DNA of 20,280 bases from DASTRU01 sp035761045 (GTDB lineage: Bacteria; Pseudomonadota; Gammaproteobacteria; Burkholderiales; Burkholderiaceae_E): positions 1 to 20,280 of the forward strand of contig DASTRU010000294.1 in assembly GCA_035761045.1 (NCBI GenBank), read 5' to 3'. Shown here piece after piece: positions 8,360 to 15,672 of this stretch. Each line of letters starts with the position of its first letter. Position 1 is the stretch's first letter. The notes beneath the pieces were generated by a model that made no database searches, was not told the DNA's origin, and saw only the letters and a list, made by a program, of their open reading frames with translations. Position numbers and translations under genes: made by a program.

Positions 8360-8447
8360 CGCGGCCACCCTCATCCAGCCGCCACGTTGTCGCGCCCGTT
8401 TTAATTTGTCGGGCGCGCAACGTCGAACATCTTCAGGAGAACATTAC

Positions 8448-9512
8448 ATGCCGCTCGTATCGATGCGTCAGCTACTCGATCACGCCGCCGAAAACGGTTA
8501 CGGATTACCCGCCTTCAACGTCAACAACCTCGAACAAGTGCAGGCCATCATGGAAGCCGCCAACGAGGTTGGCGCGCCCGTCATCATGCAAGCCTCCGCA
8601 GGCGCGCGTAAGTACGCCGGCGAACACTTTCTCAAGTACTTGATTCAAGCCGCGATCGAAAGCTATCCGCATATTCCGATCGTCATGCATCAAGACCACG
8701 GTCAAAGCCCGCAGATTTGCGAAGGCGCGATCAAGCTCGGTTTCTCGTCGGTGATGATGGACGGCTCGCTGCGCGAGGACGGCAAGACGATCGCCGATTA
8801 CGACTACAACTGGCAGGTCACGCGGCAAGTCGTGGATCTCGCGCACGCGGTGGGCGTGACGGTTGAAGGCGAACTCGGCTGCCTCGGTTCGCTTGAAACC
8901 ATGATGGGCGACAAGGAAGACGGACACGGCGCCGAAGGCACGATGACGCGCGAAATGCTGCTCACCGACCCCGACCAAGCCGCCGACTTCGTCAAGCGCA
9001 CGCAACTCGACGCGCTAGCCATTGCGATTGGCACGAGCCACGGCGCCTACAAGTTCACGCGCAAGCCCACGGGCGACATCCTCGCGATCACTCGCATCAA
9101 GGAAATTCACGCGCGCATTCCCAACACGCACCTCGTGATGCACGGTTCATCGTCGGTGCCGCAAGACTTGCTCGCGAAGATCCGCGAGTTCGGCGGCGAC
9201 ATGAAGGAAACCTACGGCGTGCCGGTGGAAGAGATTCAAGAAGGCATCAAGCACGGCGTGCGCAAGATCAATATCGACACCGATATTCGGTTGGCGATGA
9301 CGGCCGCGATCCGTGAATTCATGGGCACGCAAAAGTCGAAGTTCGACCCGCGCGAATACATGAAGCCCGCGCGCGAAGCCGCCAAGGCTATCTGCAAGGA
9401 ACGCTACTTGCAGTTCGGCTGCGAAGGCCAAGCGGCCAAGATCAAGCCGCTGCCGCTCGACGCCGTTGCGCAGAAGTACCGCAAGGGCGAACTTTCGCAA
9501 GTCGTGCATTAA
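8448..9512 (+). CDS. fba: Class II fructose-bisphosphate aldolase (Calvin-cycle subtype)
   Basis: Zinc-dependent reversible condensation of dihydroxyacetone phosphate and glyceraldehyde 3-phosphate. I place the start at the ATG at 8448 because AGGAG lies 8 bases upstream and the protein then begins with the family's usual MPLVSMRQLLDHAAENGYG; an open frame extends 14 codons further upstream but has no support. Length is 354 residues. Motifs seen: PAFNVNNLEQ, the zinc ligands in HQDHGQSP (about residues 82-89), EGELGCLGSLE, the His-containing IGTSHGAYKF, MHGSSSVP and INIDTDIR. This type is called cbbA when it belongs to a CO2-fixation operon, but no Rubisco or other cbb-specific gene is visible, so a glycolytic role is equally likely. 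Confidence 0.96.
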   Translation: MPLVSMRQLLDHAAENGYGLPAFNVNNLEQVQAIMEAANEVGAPVIMQASAGARKYAGEHFLKYLIQAAIESYPHIPIVMHQDHGQSPQICEGAIKLGFSSVMMDGSLREDGKTIADYDYNWQVTRQVVDLAHAVGVTVEGELGCLGSLETMMGDKEDGHGAEGTMTREMLLTDPDQAADFVKRTQLDALAIAIGTSHGAYKFTRKPTGDILAITRIKEIHARIPNTHLVMHGSSSVPQDLLAKIREFGGDMKETYGVPVEEIQEGIKHGVRKINIDTDIRLAMTAAIREFMGTQKSKFDPREYMKPAREAAKAICKERYLQFGCEGQAAKIKPLPLDAVAQKYRKGELSQVVH

Positions 9513-9534
9513 ATAACTTAGGCCCCGCTCTCGA

Positions 9535-10308
9535 ATGGCGAATCCTCCCGTGGATGCATCCAGCGCGTCACCGTCGTCGGCGCGGGGCTTTCAGCTCGCC
9601 GATTTTTTGCGCGATTGGTCGAGCCGTTATTTCTCGTCCAATGGTGTGTTCTGGCGCACGCTCAAGGTGTTGGTGCTGCGGCCCGGGATGCTCGCCGTCG
9701 AGCATCGCGAGGACCGCCGGCTTGGTTACGTGCCGCCACTGCGTTTATGCGTGATGCTGGCCTTGTTGTTTTGCCTGGCATTGCAAATCGGCGCGTGGAT
9801 CGCGCCGCAGTCGCTTGAGTCGCGGGGTTTGAGTCAGCAACAAACGCTCAATTGCTCGGGCTCAAGCACGGCGTGCGAGCGCGACCCGGTGCGTTATGCA
9901 AGCTCGGTCGAGCGTCAAAAAACCGGAGCCAACACGACGTCGCCCACGCGAGTGTTGGGTACGTTCGCGCTCACGATGTTGGCGTTAAGTCCGCTGTTCG
10001 CCGCGTTGCTGGCGCTTGCGTACTCATCGCGCCGCATGCCGTTTGGCGATCACTTCGTGTTCTCGCTGCATACGCATGCGGTGTGGTTCGTGGGCTTGCT
10101 GCTGGCGGCGGTGCTTGGTCGGTGGTTGGCGCCCGTGATCATGGTGGCGGGCGTGGGACTCTTGATCGTCCATAACTTTGTGTCACTGCAACGGGTGTAC
10201 GAAGATTCCGTGGTCGGCACGGTGTTTCGTGGCATCTTGTTGTTCGCGTTATATGGCCTTGCGCTTGGTACGGTGGCGACGCTCGTCGCCCGCATGACTT
10301 CGGCCTAA
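9535..10308 (+). CDS. Multipass membrane protein, DUF3667-like
   Basis: Uncharacterised inner-membrane protein of 257 residues. After a low-complexity Ser/Ala N-terminus, the segment FWRTLKVLVLRPGMLAVEHREDRR... (from residue 39) leads into LGYVPPLRLCVMLALLFCLAL, the pattern I associate with the DUF3667 family (an 'RP' plus a charged loop, then 'Y-PP-R' before the first membrane span). A second family-like patch reads MPFGDHFVFSLHTHAVWFV (168-186). Predicted membrane spans are about 70-90, 143-163, 180-197, 199-214 and 231-253. A loop between the first two spans carries two cysteines (107 and 114). Many DUF3667 proteins have an N-terminal zinc ribbon; none is seen here. It begins 22 bp after fba with no clear ribosome site. 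No function can be stated. Confidence 0.8.
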   Translation: MANPPVDASSASPSSARGFQLADFLRDWSSRYFSSNGVFWRTLKVLVLRPGMLAVEHREDRRLGYVPPLRLCVMLALLFCLALQIGAWIAPQSLESRGLSQQQTLNCSGSSTACERDPVRYASSVERQKTGANTTSPTRVLGTFALTMLALSPLFAALLALAYSSRRMPFGDHFVFSLHTHAVWFVGLLLAAVLGRWLAPVIMVAGVGLLIVHNFVSLQRVYEDSVVGTVFRGILLFALYGLALGTVATLVARMTSA

Positions 10309-10336
10309 CTTCTTTTCGTTTTCCCCTCGGTACGCT

Positions 10337-11257
10337 ATGGCCGCTGCGATGTATCAATCGTCGATTCGCTCATTACCCCTGCTCGGGCGCGGCAAGGTCC
10401 GCGAGAACTACGCGGTCGGCGAAGACCGCATGTTGATGGTGGCAAGCGATCGCCTATCGGCCTTCGACGTCATCATGCAAGAGCCGATTCCCGATAAGGG
10501 TCGCGTGTTGACGCGCATGGCATTGTTTTGGTTCGACTTGCTAAAGGACGTGGTGCCCAATCATCTGACCGGCGTCGCTCCCGAAAGCGTGGTGGCGCCT
10601 GACGAAGTCGAGCAAGTCCGTGGCCGCTCGATGGTGGTCAAGAGGCTTAAACCCTTGCCGGTGGAAGCGGTGGTGCGTGGTTATTTAGCGGGCTCGGGTT
10701 GGAAGGACTACCAAGCGACGGGCGCGGTGTGCGGCGTTCAATTACCGGCGGGCTTGCAACAAGCCAGCCCGTTGCCCGAGCCCATCTTCACGCCCGCGAC
10801 CAAGGCCGAGATGGGTGAGCACGACGAAAACATTAGCTTCGAACGCATGTGCGACATCGTCGGCGCCGATCTCGCGCGACAAGTACGCGACGCGAGCCTC
10901 GCGCTTTACACCAAGGCGAGCGAGTACGCGGCGACGCGCGGCATCATCATCGCCGACACCAAGTTTGAATTCGGCCTCGACGAGCACGGCACGTTGACAT
11001 TGATGGACGAAGTCCTCACCGCCGACTCGTCGCGTTTTTGGCCGGCGCAGTCTTATCGCGTGGGCATTAGTCCTCCGAGCTACGACAAGCAATTCGTGCG
11101 CGACTATCTCGAAGCCGCCGCGGGTTGGGACAAGCGCCCGCCAGCACCGGCCTTGCCCTCGCGCGTCATCGCTCGCACGAGCGAAAAGTATCGCGAGGCT
11201 CTCGTAAGCCTGACCGGCCGCGATCTCGAGGACGAGCCCGCCCGTTCGGCGGCGTAA
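10337..11257 (+). CDS. purC: Phosphoribosylaminoimidazole-succinocarboxamide synthase (SAICAR synthetase)
   Basis: ATP-dependent joining of aspartate to CAIR to give SAICAR in de novo purine synthesis. The 306-residue form is the longer type common in betaproteobacteria and yeast Ade1 rather than the ~240-residue E. coli form. The N-terminal GRGKVRENYAVGEDRMLMVASDRLSAFDVIM is the nucleotide-binding signature, followed by IPDKGRVLTRMALFWF, VVKRLKPLPVEAVVRGYLAGSGW, and the C-terminal DTKFEFGLDEHGTLTLMDEVLTADSSRFWP. Two ATGs (10337, 10349) could be the start; neither has a good ribosome site. It lies upstream of purE and purK, which supply its substrate, with a 63-bp gap that contains a possible separate promoter for purE. 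Confidence 0.97.
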   Translation: MAAAMYQSSIRSLPLLGRGKVRENYAVGEDRMLMVASDRLSAFDVIMQEPIPDKGRVLTRMALFWFDLLKDVVPNHLTGVAPESVVAPDEVEQVRGRSMVVKRLKPLPVEAVVRGYLAGSGWKDYQATGAVCGVQLPAGLQQASPLPEPIFTPATKAEMGEHDENISFERMCDIVGADLARQVRDASLALYTKASEYAATRGIIIADTKFEFGLDEHGTLTLMDEVLTADSSRFWPAQSYRVGISPPSYDKQFVRDYLEAAAGWDKRPPAPALPSRVIARTSEKYREALVSLTGRDLEDEPARSAA

Positions 11258-11281
11258 ATCCAAGGGCGTTAGCCGCGCCGA

Positions 11282-11287
11282 TACAAT
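11282..11287 (+). promoter_or_regulatory. Putative -10 element for purE-purK
   Basis: TACAAT in the context GATACAATCGCGCG lies 33 bases upstream of the purE ATG, between purC and purE. It shares the TAnAATCG form with the candidates upstream of pgk and fba. There is no clear -35. I see no recognisable PurR-type operator. Confidence 0.35.
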
Positions 11288-11320
11288 CGCGCGTTTTATT
11301 TTTAGTGAAGCGGGGCCGCA

Positions 11321-11824
11321 ATGGATCGCGCAGACGCGCCGCGTGTGGGCGTGGTGATGGGCAGTACGAGTGATTGGGAAGTCATGCGCCATGCGGTGGC
11401 GGTGCTGGAGGAATTCGGCGTCGCGCATGAAGCGCGGGTCGTGTCCGCCCATCGCATGCCCGACGATATGTTCGCGTACGCGCAAGGCGCGGCCGATCGC
11501 GGCTTGAGTTGCATCATCGCGGGCGCGGGCGGCGCGGCGCATTTGCCCGGCATGTTGGCCGCCAAGACGTGCGTGCCGGTGCTCGGCGTGCCGGTGCCGT
11601 CTAAATATTTGCGTGGCGAGGATTCGCTGCTGTCCATCGTGCAAATGCCCAAGGGCATACCCGTCGCGACGTTTGCGATCGGCGAGGGTGGGGCGGCCAA
11701 CGCGGGCTTGTTCGCGGTAGCGATGCTTGCCACTCGCGATCCAAATCTCGCGCAACGGCTTGCCGAATGGCGTGAACGGCAAACGGCAAGCGCGCGCGCC
11801 AGCGTGTTGCCGCCCGCGCCATGA
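11321..11824 (+). CDS. purE: 5-(carboxyamino)imidazole ribonucleotide mutase
   Basis: Converts N5-CAIR to CAIR in purine synthesis, acting after PurK and before PurC. The protein has 167 residues, typical for class I PurE. The start shows VGVVMGSTSDWEVM (phosphate/substrate loop), then VVSAHRMPDD with the conserved Ser-Ala-His-Arg, the GAGGAAHLPGM loop, and VPVPSKYLRGEDSLLSIVQMP. The last ~20 residues are a variable tail. The TGA stop overlaps the purK ATG in an ATGA, so the two are translationally coupled. The presence of purK next door confirms the two-step bacterial route and therefore class I activity. Confidence 0.96.
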   Translation: MDRADAPRVGVVMGSTSDWEVMRHAVAVLEEFGVAHEARVVSAHRMPDDMFAYAQGAADRGLSCIIAGAGGAAHLPGMLAAKTCVPVLGVPVPSKYLRGEDSLLSIVQMPKGIPVATFAIGEGGAANAGLFAVAMLATRDPNLAQRLAEWRERQTASARASVLPPAP

Positions 11825-12969
11825 TCGCGCCCGGCCGTTGGCTCGGCATGCTCGGTGGCGGGCAGCTTGGGCGCATGTTTTGTTATGCCGCTCATGTGTT
11901 GGGGTATCGCGTGGCGGTGCTTGATCCCGATCAAGCCAGTCCCGCTGGCGCCGTGGCCGATCGGCATATTCGTGCCGCCTATGACGACGAAGCGGCGCTC
12001 GACGAGCTTGCCGCCCAATGCGAAGCGATCACCACCGAGTTTGAAAACGTCCCTGCGCCCACGCTCGCGTTTCTCGCGAAAACGCGCCTGGTGGCGCCGA
12101 ATGCCCGCCCGGTCGGCATCGCGCAAGACCGCATCGCCGAAAAGCGTTTTGTCGCGGGGTGCGGCATCGACGTCGCGCCGCATGCGGTTATTCAGACCGA
12201 AGCCGATCTCGATCAGGTGGACACACGTTTATTGCCCGGCATTCTCAAAGCGGCGCGCCTGGGCTACGACGGTAAAGGCCAGGCGCGCGTGGCTAATCGC
12301 GACGAGGCGCGCGCGGCGTTCATCGCCTTCGGCCGCGTGCCGTGCGTTCTCGAACAGCGCTTGTCGCTCGACTATGAAATCTCGGTCGTGTGCGCGCGAA
12401 CGGTGGATGGCGCGACGGCGGTCTTTCCCGTCGCGGAGAACGTGCATCGCGACGGCATTCTCGCCGTCTCGCGCGTGCCGGGACCACATACGCGTCCGGC
12501 CTTGGCCGAACAAGCCGCGGTTCATGCGACCGATATCGCTACGCAGCTCGATTACGTGGGCGTGCTGTGCGTGGAGTTTTTCGTACTGACCGACGGGCGT
12601 TTGCTCGTTAACGAAATGGCGCCGCGCCCGCATAACTCGGGGCACTACACCATCGATGCATGCGTGACCGACCAGTTCGAACAACAAGTGCGCGCGCTCG
12701 CCAATTTGCCCCTGGGCGCGACGACGCTGCGCGGCGCGGCGGTCATGCTCAATTTATTAGGCGATGCGTGGTTCGACGCGTCAGGTCAGTTGCGCGAACC
12801 ACGGTGGGCCGACGTGCTCGCCTTGCCCGGCGCGAAGCTGCATTTGTACGGCAAGACCGAACCACGCCGTGGACGCAAGATGGGCCATCTGACCTGCGTG
12901 GGTGCTACGCCCCACGAGGCTGAACATATCGCCGCCGCCGCCGCGCGCGCGCTGGGCGTGCCGCTGTAA
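11821..12969 (+). CDS. purK: 5-(carboxyamino)imidazole ribonucleotide synthase
   Basis: ATP-grasp enzyme that carboxylates AIR with bicarbonate to N5-CAIR, the substrate of PurE. It is 382 residues long and starts with the family's MLGGGQLGRM motif (residues 10-19). The sequence TEFENVP (about 72-78) follows, then the ATP-grasp core with LKAARLGYDGKGQ, and VNEMAPRPHNSGHYTIDACVTDQFEQ, which carries metal and substrate ligands. The ATG sits inside the ATGA overlap with purE. tsaC starts 7 bp downstream, so purE-purK-tsaC probably share a transcript. Confidence 0.96.
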   Translation: MIAPGRWLGMLGGGQLGRMFCYAAHVLGYRVAVLDPDQASPAGAVADRHIRAAYDDEAALDELAAQCEAITTEFENVPAPTLAFLAKTRLVAPNARPVGIAQDRIAEKRFVAGCGIDVAPHAVIQTEADLDQVDTRLLPGILKAARLGYDGKGQARVANRDEARAAFIAFGRVPCVLEQRLSLDYEISVVCARTVDGATAVFPVAENVHRDGILAVSRVPGPHTRPALAEQAAVHATDIATQLDYVGVLCVEFFVLTDGRLLVNEMAPRPHNSGHYTIDACVTDQFEQQVRALANLPLGATTLRGAAVMLNLLGDAWFDASGQLREPRWADVLALPGAKLHLYGKTEPRRGRKMGHLTCVGATPHEAEHIAAAAARALGVPL

Positions 12970-12976
12970 ATCGACG

Positions 12977-13975
12977 ATGGCCGTGATCGTTCCCGCCGAC
13001 GCGGCGCATATAAGCCTTGCCGTACGCGTGTTGCGCGAGGGGGGGGTGGTCGCGATGCCGACCGAGACCGTTTATGGTCTCGCGGCCGACGCGACCAACG
13101 ACGACGCGGTTCGGCGGATCTTCACGACCAAGGGTCGGCCGGCCGATCATCCCGTCATCGTGCATATCGCTTCTTCGGCCGCCATCGACGATTGGGCGGT
13201 GGAGGTTCCGCCGGAGGCGCGGCGGCTGGCCCACGCGTTTTGGCCCGGTCCGTTGACCTTGGTGCTCAAACGCGCCGCGCATGTGAGCGATCTCATCACC
13301 GGCGGACAAGCGACGGTGGGCCTGCGTTGTCCCGCTCATCCAGTCGCGCAAGCCTTGCTCGCGGCCTTGGCCGAGCACCACCGTCCCTCTGGATTGGCCG
13401 CCCCGTCGGCCAATCCGTTTGGACGCATTAGCCCGACAAGCGCATGGCATGTGGCGGCCGATCATCCTGCGTCCGACCTACTCGTGTTGGACGGCGGTGA
13501 ATGCGGGTTTGGCATCGAGTCGACGATTATCGATGCGTCGCGAATGGCGACCGATGGCCTCGTGCTGTTGCGGCCTGGTGCCTTGGACGTCGAGCCATTG
13601 GCCGCGAGCGCGGGCGCGCCCATTCATCGGCGCCTTGCCGCGCACGGCCAAGCGCCTCGCGTGTCGGGTGCCTTGGCTTCGCATTACGCGCCGCGTAAAC
13701 CCTTGCGCTTGGTCAGGCCCGATGAACTCAAGGCCGTGTCGGAAAGCGATGCGGCGCGGTACGCGGTGCTTACCATCGCCACGGAATTACCCGCGCATCC
13801 ATGGGCGTGGAGCATGCACGCCGAGAACGATCCTCATACGTATGCGCACGGTTTGTATGCATGGCTGCGCGCGATGGATGCGTCCACGGCATCTCAATTG
13901 CTGGTCGAGTGGCCGCCCGCGATGCCAGAATGGGACGCGGTACACGATCGATTACGACGAGCCGCCACCGCCTAA
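12977..13975 (+). CDS. tsaC: L-threonylcarbamoyladenylate synthase (Sua5/YwlC type)
   Basis: Makes threonylcarbamoyl-AMP from threonine, bicarbonate and ATP, the first step of t6A37 tRNA modification. I start at the ATG at 12977, which gives the normal MAVIVPADAAHI; the frame is open further upstream but only inside purK. The protein has 332 residues, so it is the long Sua5-type with an extra C-terminal domain, unlike the ~190-residue E. coli TsaC. The YrdC domain shows PTETVYGLAADATN, the lysine/arginine motif TTKGRPADHPVIVHI, LTLVLKRA, VGLRCPAHPVAQALL and APSANPFGRISPTSA. The linker SGALASHYAPRKPLRLV introduces the C-terminal Sua5 domain. An uninterrupted run of eight G (13039-13046) lies near its 5' end. 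Confidence 0.93.
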   Translation: MAVIVPADAAHISLAVRVLREGGVVAMPTETVYGLAADATNDDAVRRIFTTKGRPADHPVIVHIASSAAIDDWAVEVPPEARRLAHAFWPGPLTLVLKRAAHVSDLITGGQATVGLRCPAHPVAQALLAALAEHHRPSGLAAPSANPFGRISPTSAWHVAADHPASDLLVLDGGECGFGIESTIIDASRMATDGLVLLRPGALDVEPLAASAGAPIHRRLAAHGQAPRVSGALASHYAPRKPLRLVRPDELKAVSESDAARYAVLTIATELPAHPWAWSMHAENDPHTYAHGLYAWLRAMDASTASQLLVEWPPAMPEWDAVHDRLRRAATA

Positions 13976-14034
13976 ACCGCTTGCTTGATCGCGATGGGCG
14001 GCACCATCACCCCCAACAACGACCAGGAGAGACT

Positions 14035-15078
14035 GTGAACGGCAGCCCAAAGTACTTTGTCGCCGCATTGCTTGCGGCTTTGCTTACCGCATGCGGCGGT
14101 GGTGTTGGACAGTCGGACGACCGCGAGCTTAAAAGCGTCGTCTCGTTCGGGGATTCGCTAAGCGACGTTGGAACGTTCTCGCCCAACGCCGCGTCGGTCA
14201 TGCCGCAAGGCGTGACGGCGAAGTTCACCACCAATGGCGTTGGACAAACGATTTGGGTCGAGAACATCGCGGCGCGCGTGGGCGCGGTCATGGTGCCGTA
14301 TCAAACCGCGCTCACGCCGCCGTCGCCGTTGACGCCCACCGTAACGACACTTGGCGGCAATGGTTATGCGGTGGGTGGCGGAACCGCGTTCGCGACCACG
14401 ACGACGCAAGTGGTGCCAAACGTCAATTACAAAATCACCGAGCAGGTCGACGACTTTCTCGCGCGCAACGGCAGTTTCCGCAACGACCAGTTGGTGTTGG
14501 TATGGATCGGCGGCAACGACATCGCCGCCGCCTTGCAAGCCGGCGCGGGTGCGACCGCGGTGGTGCAAGGCGCCGCGAGCACGACGATTCAGCAAATCGC
14601 GCGTATCGCGGCGGCGGGCGGGCGCTACATCATCGTGAATAACGCGCCCGATATCGGGAAGACGCCACGCATCGCCGCCGCCGGGTCCACGGCGGTCGCG
14701 GGCGCGCGCGCGCTCGCGCAAGCCTTCAACGCCGGACTCGCGGCGGGTATTCAAGCGTTGAACAACCCGAACATCGTGCTCGTGGACATCTTCGCGTTGT
14801 TCGACGACGCCGTGGCCAATCCCGCCCAATACGGCTTCACCAACGTAACCGCGCCAGGCTGCGCCGACGTGCTTGGGCCGAGCGTTCCGGCCAACGATCC
14901 ACGGCAAGCGCAAAACCCGGTCAACAACAGCTTGTTTTGCACGACGAGCACCTTGGCCGCGCCGGAGGCGAACACGCGTTATCTGTTCGCGGACACCTTT
15001 CACCCATCGACCGGCGGACATCTCGCCGTCACCAACAAGGTCGTGCAAACCGCCGCCGGACGTGTGCCGGGTTTTTAA
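14035..15078 (+). CDS. GDSL/SGNH-family esterase or lipase, predicted lipoprotein
   Basis: Predicted exported hydrolase of 347 residues. I use the GTG at 14035, since AGGAGA lies 5 bases upstream and the product then opens with a lipoprotein signal peptide ending LLTAC, with the lipid-bearing Cys20 followed by Gly, which favours outer-membrane sorting. The open frame upstream (to 13801) lies inside tsaC and is not used. SGNH blocks are clear: block I VVSFGDSLSDVG with nucleophile Ser41, block III WIGGND with Asn161, and block V DTFHPSTGGH with Asp320 and His323. There is no C-terminal autotransporter barrel, unlike EstA-type GDSL proteins. The substrate is unknown; lipids, acyl-polysaccharides or polyesters are possible. 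It is separated from tsaC by 59 bp. Confidence 0.88.
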   Translation: MNGSPKYFVAALLAALLTACGGGVGQSDDRELKSVVSFGDSLSDVGTFSPNAASVMPQGVTAKFTTNGVGQTIWVENIAARVGAVMVPYQTALTPPSPLTPTVTTLGGNGYAVGGGTAFATTTTQVVPNVNYKITEQVDDFLARNGSFRNDQLVLVWIGGNDIAAALQAGAGATAVVQGAASTTIQQIARIAAAGGRYIIVNNAPDIGKTPRIAAAGSTAVAGARALAQAFNAGLAAGIQALNNPNIVLVDIFALFDDAVANPAQYGFTNVTAPGCADVLGPSVPANDPRQAQNPVNNSLFCTTSTLAAPEANTRYLFADTFHPSTGGHLAVTNKVVQTAAGRVPGF

Positions 15079-15149
15079 AAATGGTGAAGATCCGCACAGA
15101 TCGTCGAAAGCCTAGGCGCATCTGAGAGTAAGTCGCATGACAAGCATTC

Positions 15150-15177
15150 GCACGGCGGTCATTCTGGTCCGCCGTGC
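15150..15177 (+). other. Perfect inverted repeat between the two lipoprotein genes
   Basis: GCACGGCGG (15150-15158) and CCGCCGTGC (15169-15177) pair perfectly over 9 bp around the 10-base loop TCATTCTGGT. It begins 72 bases after the esterase stop and ends 18 bases before the ATG of the small lipoprotein. No T run follows, so it is not a normal intrinsic terminator. It may be a structured leader, a weak terminator or a protein-binding site. Confidence 0.6.
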
Positions 15178-15195
15178 TCGTCGTGCTTGCTTGCC

Positions 15196-15672
15196 ATGCG
15201 TCGCCTTCTTGCGTTGAATGTTTTCGTTCTTTCGGCCGTGCTGCTCGCGGGCTGCGCCACCTTGACGAAGGAAAGCCGGCAGACCATCGACGTTCAGGTA
15301 TTCGACAGCAACGGCCGCGCCGTCTCGGACGCGGCCTGCCGTCTCGATAACTGGAGCGAATCCTTATTCGGCAACTCGCCCTTGATCCGCGTCTCGGTCG
15401 AACGTTCGGGCAGCGATCTCGTTATCGAATGCCGCAAGCCGGGCTTGCTGCCCGCACGCGCGATCGCGGTATCGCGCGCGACGACGGGGCTCATCATGGC
15501 GATTCAACCCATCGCCACGACGGTGATCGATCATTTAACCGGCCGCATGTACGACTATCCGCATACCGTTCGTTTAGTCATTGGGCGCGAGCGGGTATTC
15601 GTGGAAGGGCGCGAGACGCCGGTCAGCGACGAGCCCTTGCCGATCGAAACACTCGCCGGTCAGCCTAAGTAG
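15196..15672 (+). CDS. Small predicted lipoprotein, function unknown
   Basis: A 158-residue protein with a clear lipoprotein signal peptide: a basic start MRRLL, a hydrophobic core and the lipobox LLAGC with Cys20. I choose the ATG at 15196 over an in-frame TTG at 15187; no clear ribosome site precedes either. The mature part, beginning ATLTKESRQTIDVQVFDSNG, then AACRLDN and a second Cys in VIECRKPG, resembles a widespread family of small proteobacterial lipoproteins with a 'GCA-T-...Q-V-V...G-A-C-L-N' pattern and a conserved Cys pair, whose role I do not know. The stop overlaps the end of the convergent minus-strand gene by 8 bp. Confidence 0.82.
   Translation: MRRLLALNVFVLSAVLLAGCATLTKESRQTIDVQVFDSNGRAVSDAACRLDNWSESLFGNSPLIRVSVERSGSDLVIECRKPGLLPARAIAVSRATTGLIMAIQPIATTVIDHLTGRMYDYPHTVRLVIGRERVFVEGRETPVSDEPLPIETLAGQPK

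Noticed and set aside
9522..9588. GCCCCGC ... GCGGGGCTTT inverted repeat after fba
   Set aside because: The arms are 53 bases apart and the second lies inside the next coding sequence, so a terminator role is unlikely; probably chance in GC-rich DNA.
10742..11782. A 346-codon minus-strand open frame over purC and purE
   Set aside because: Its His/Arg-rich composition marks it as a shadow of purC and purE, which have unambiguous motifs.
13801..14034. Upstream extension of the esterase reading frame
   Set aside because: It lies inside tsaC in another frame, and the GTG at 14035 has a good ribosome site directly followed by a lipoprotein signal peptide.
15136..15216. A 26-codon open frame across the hairpin before the small lipoprotein
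   Set aside because: It overlaps the lipoprotein start in another frame, is very rich in Arg, Cys and Ala as expected from chance in GC-rich DNA, and lacks a ribosome site.
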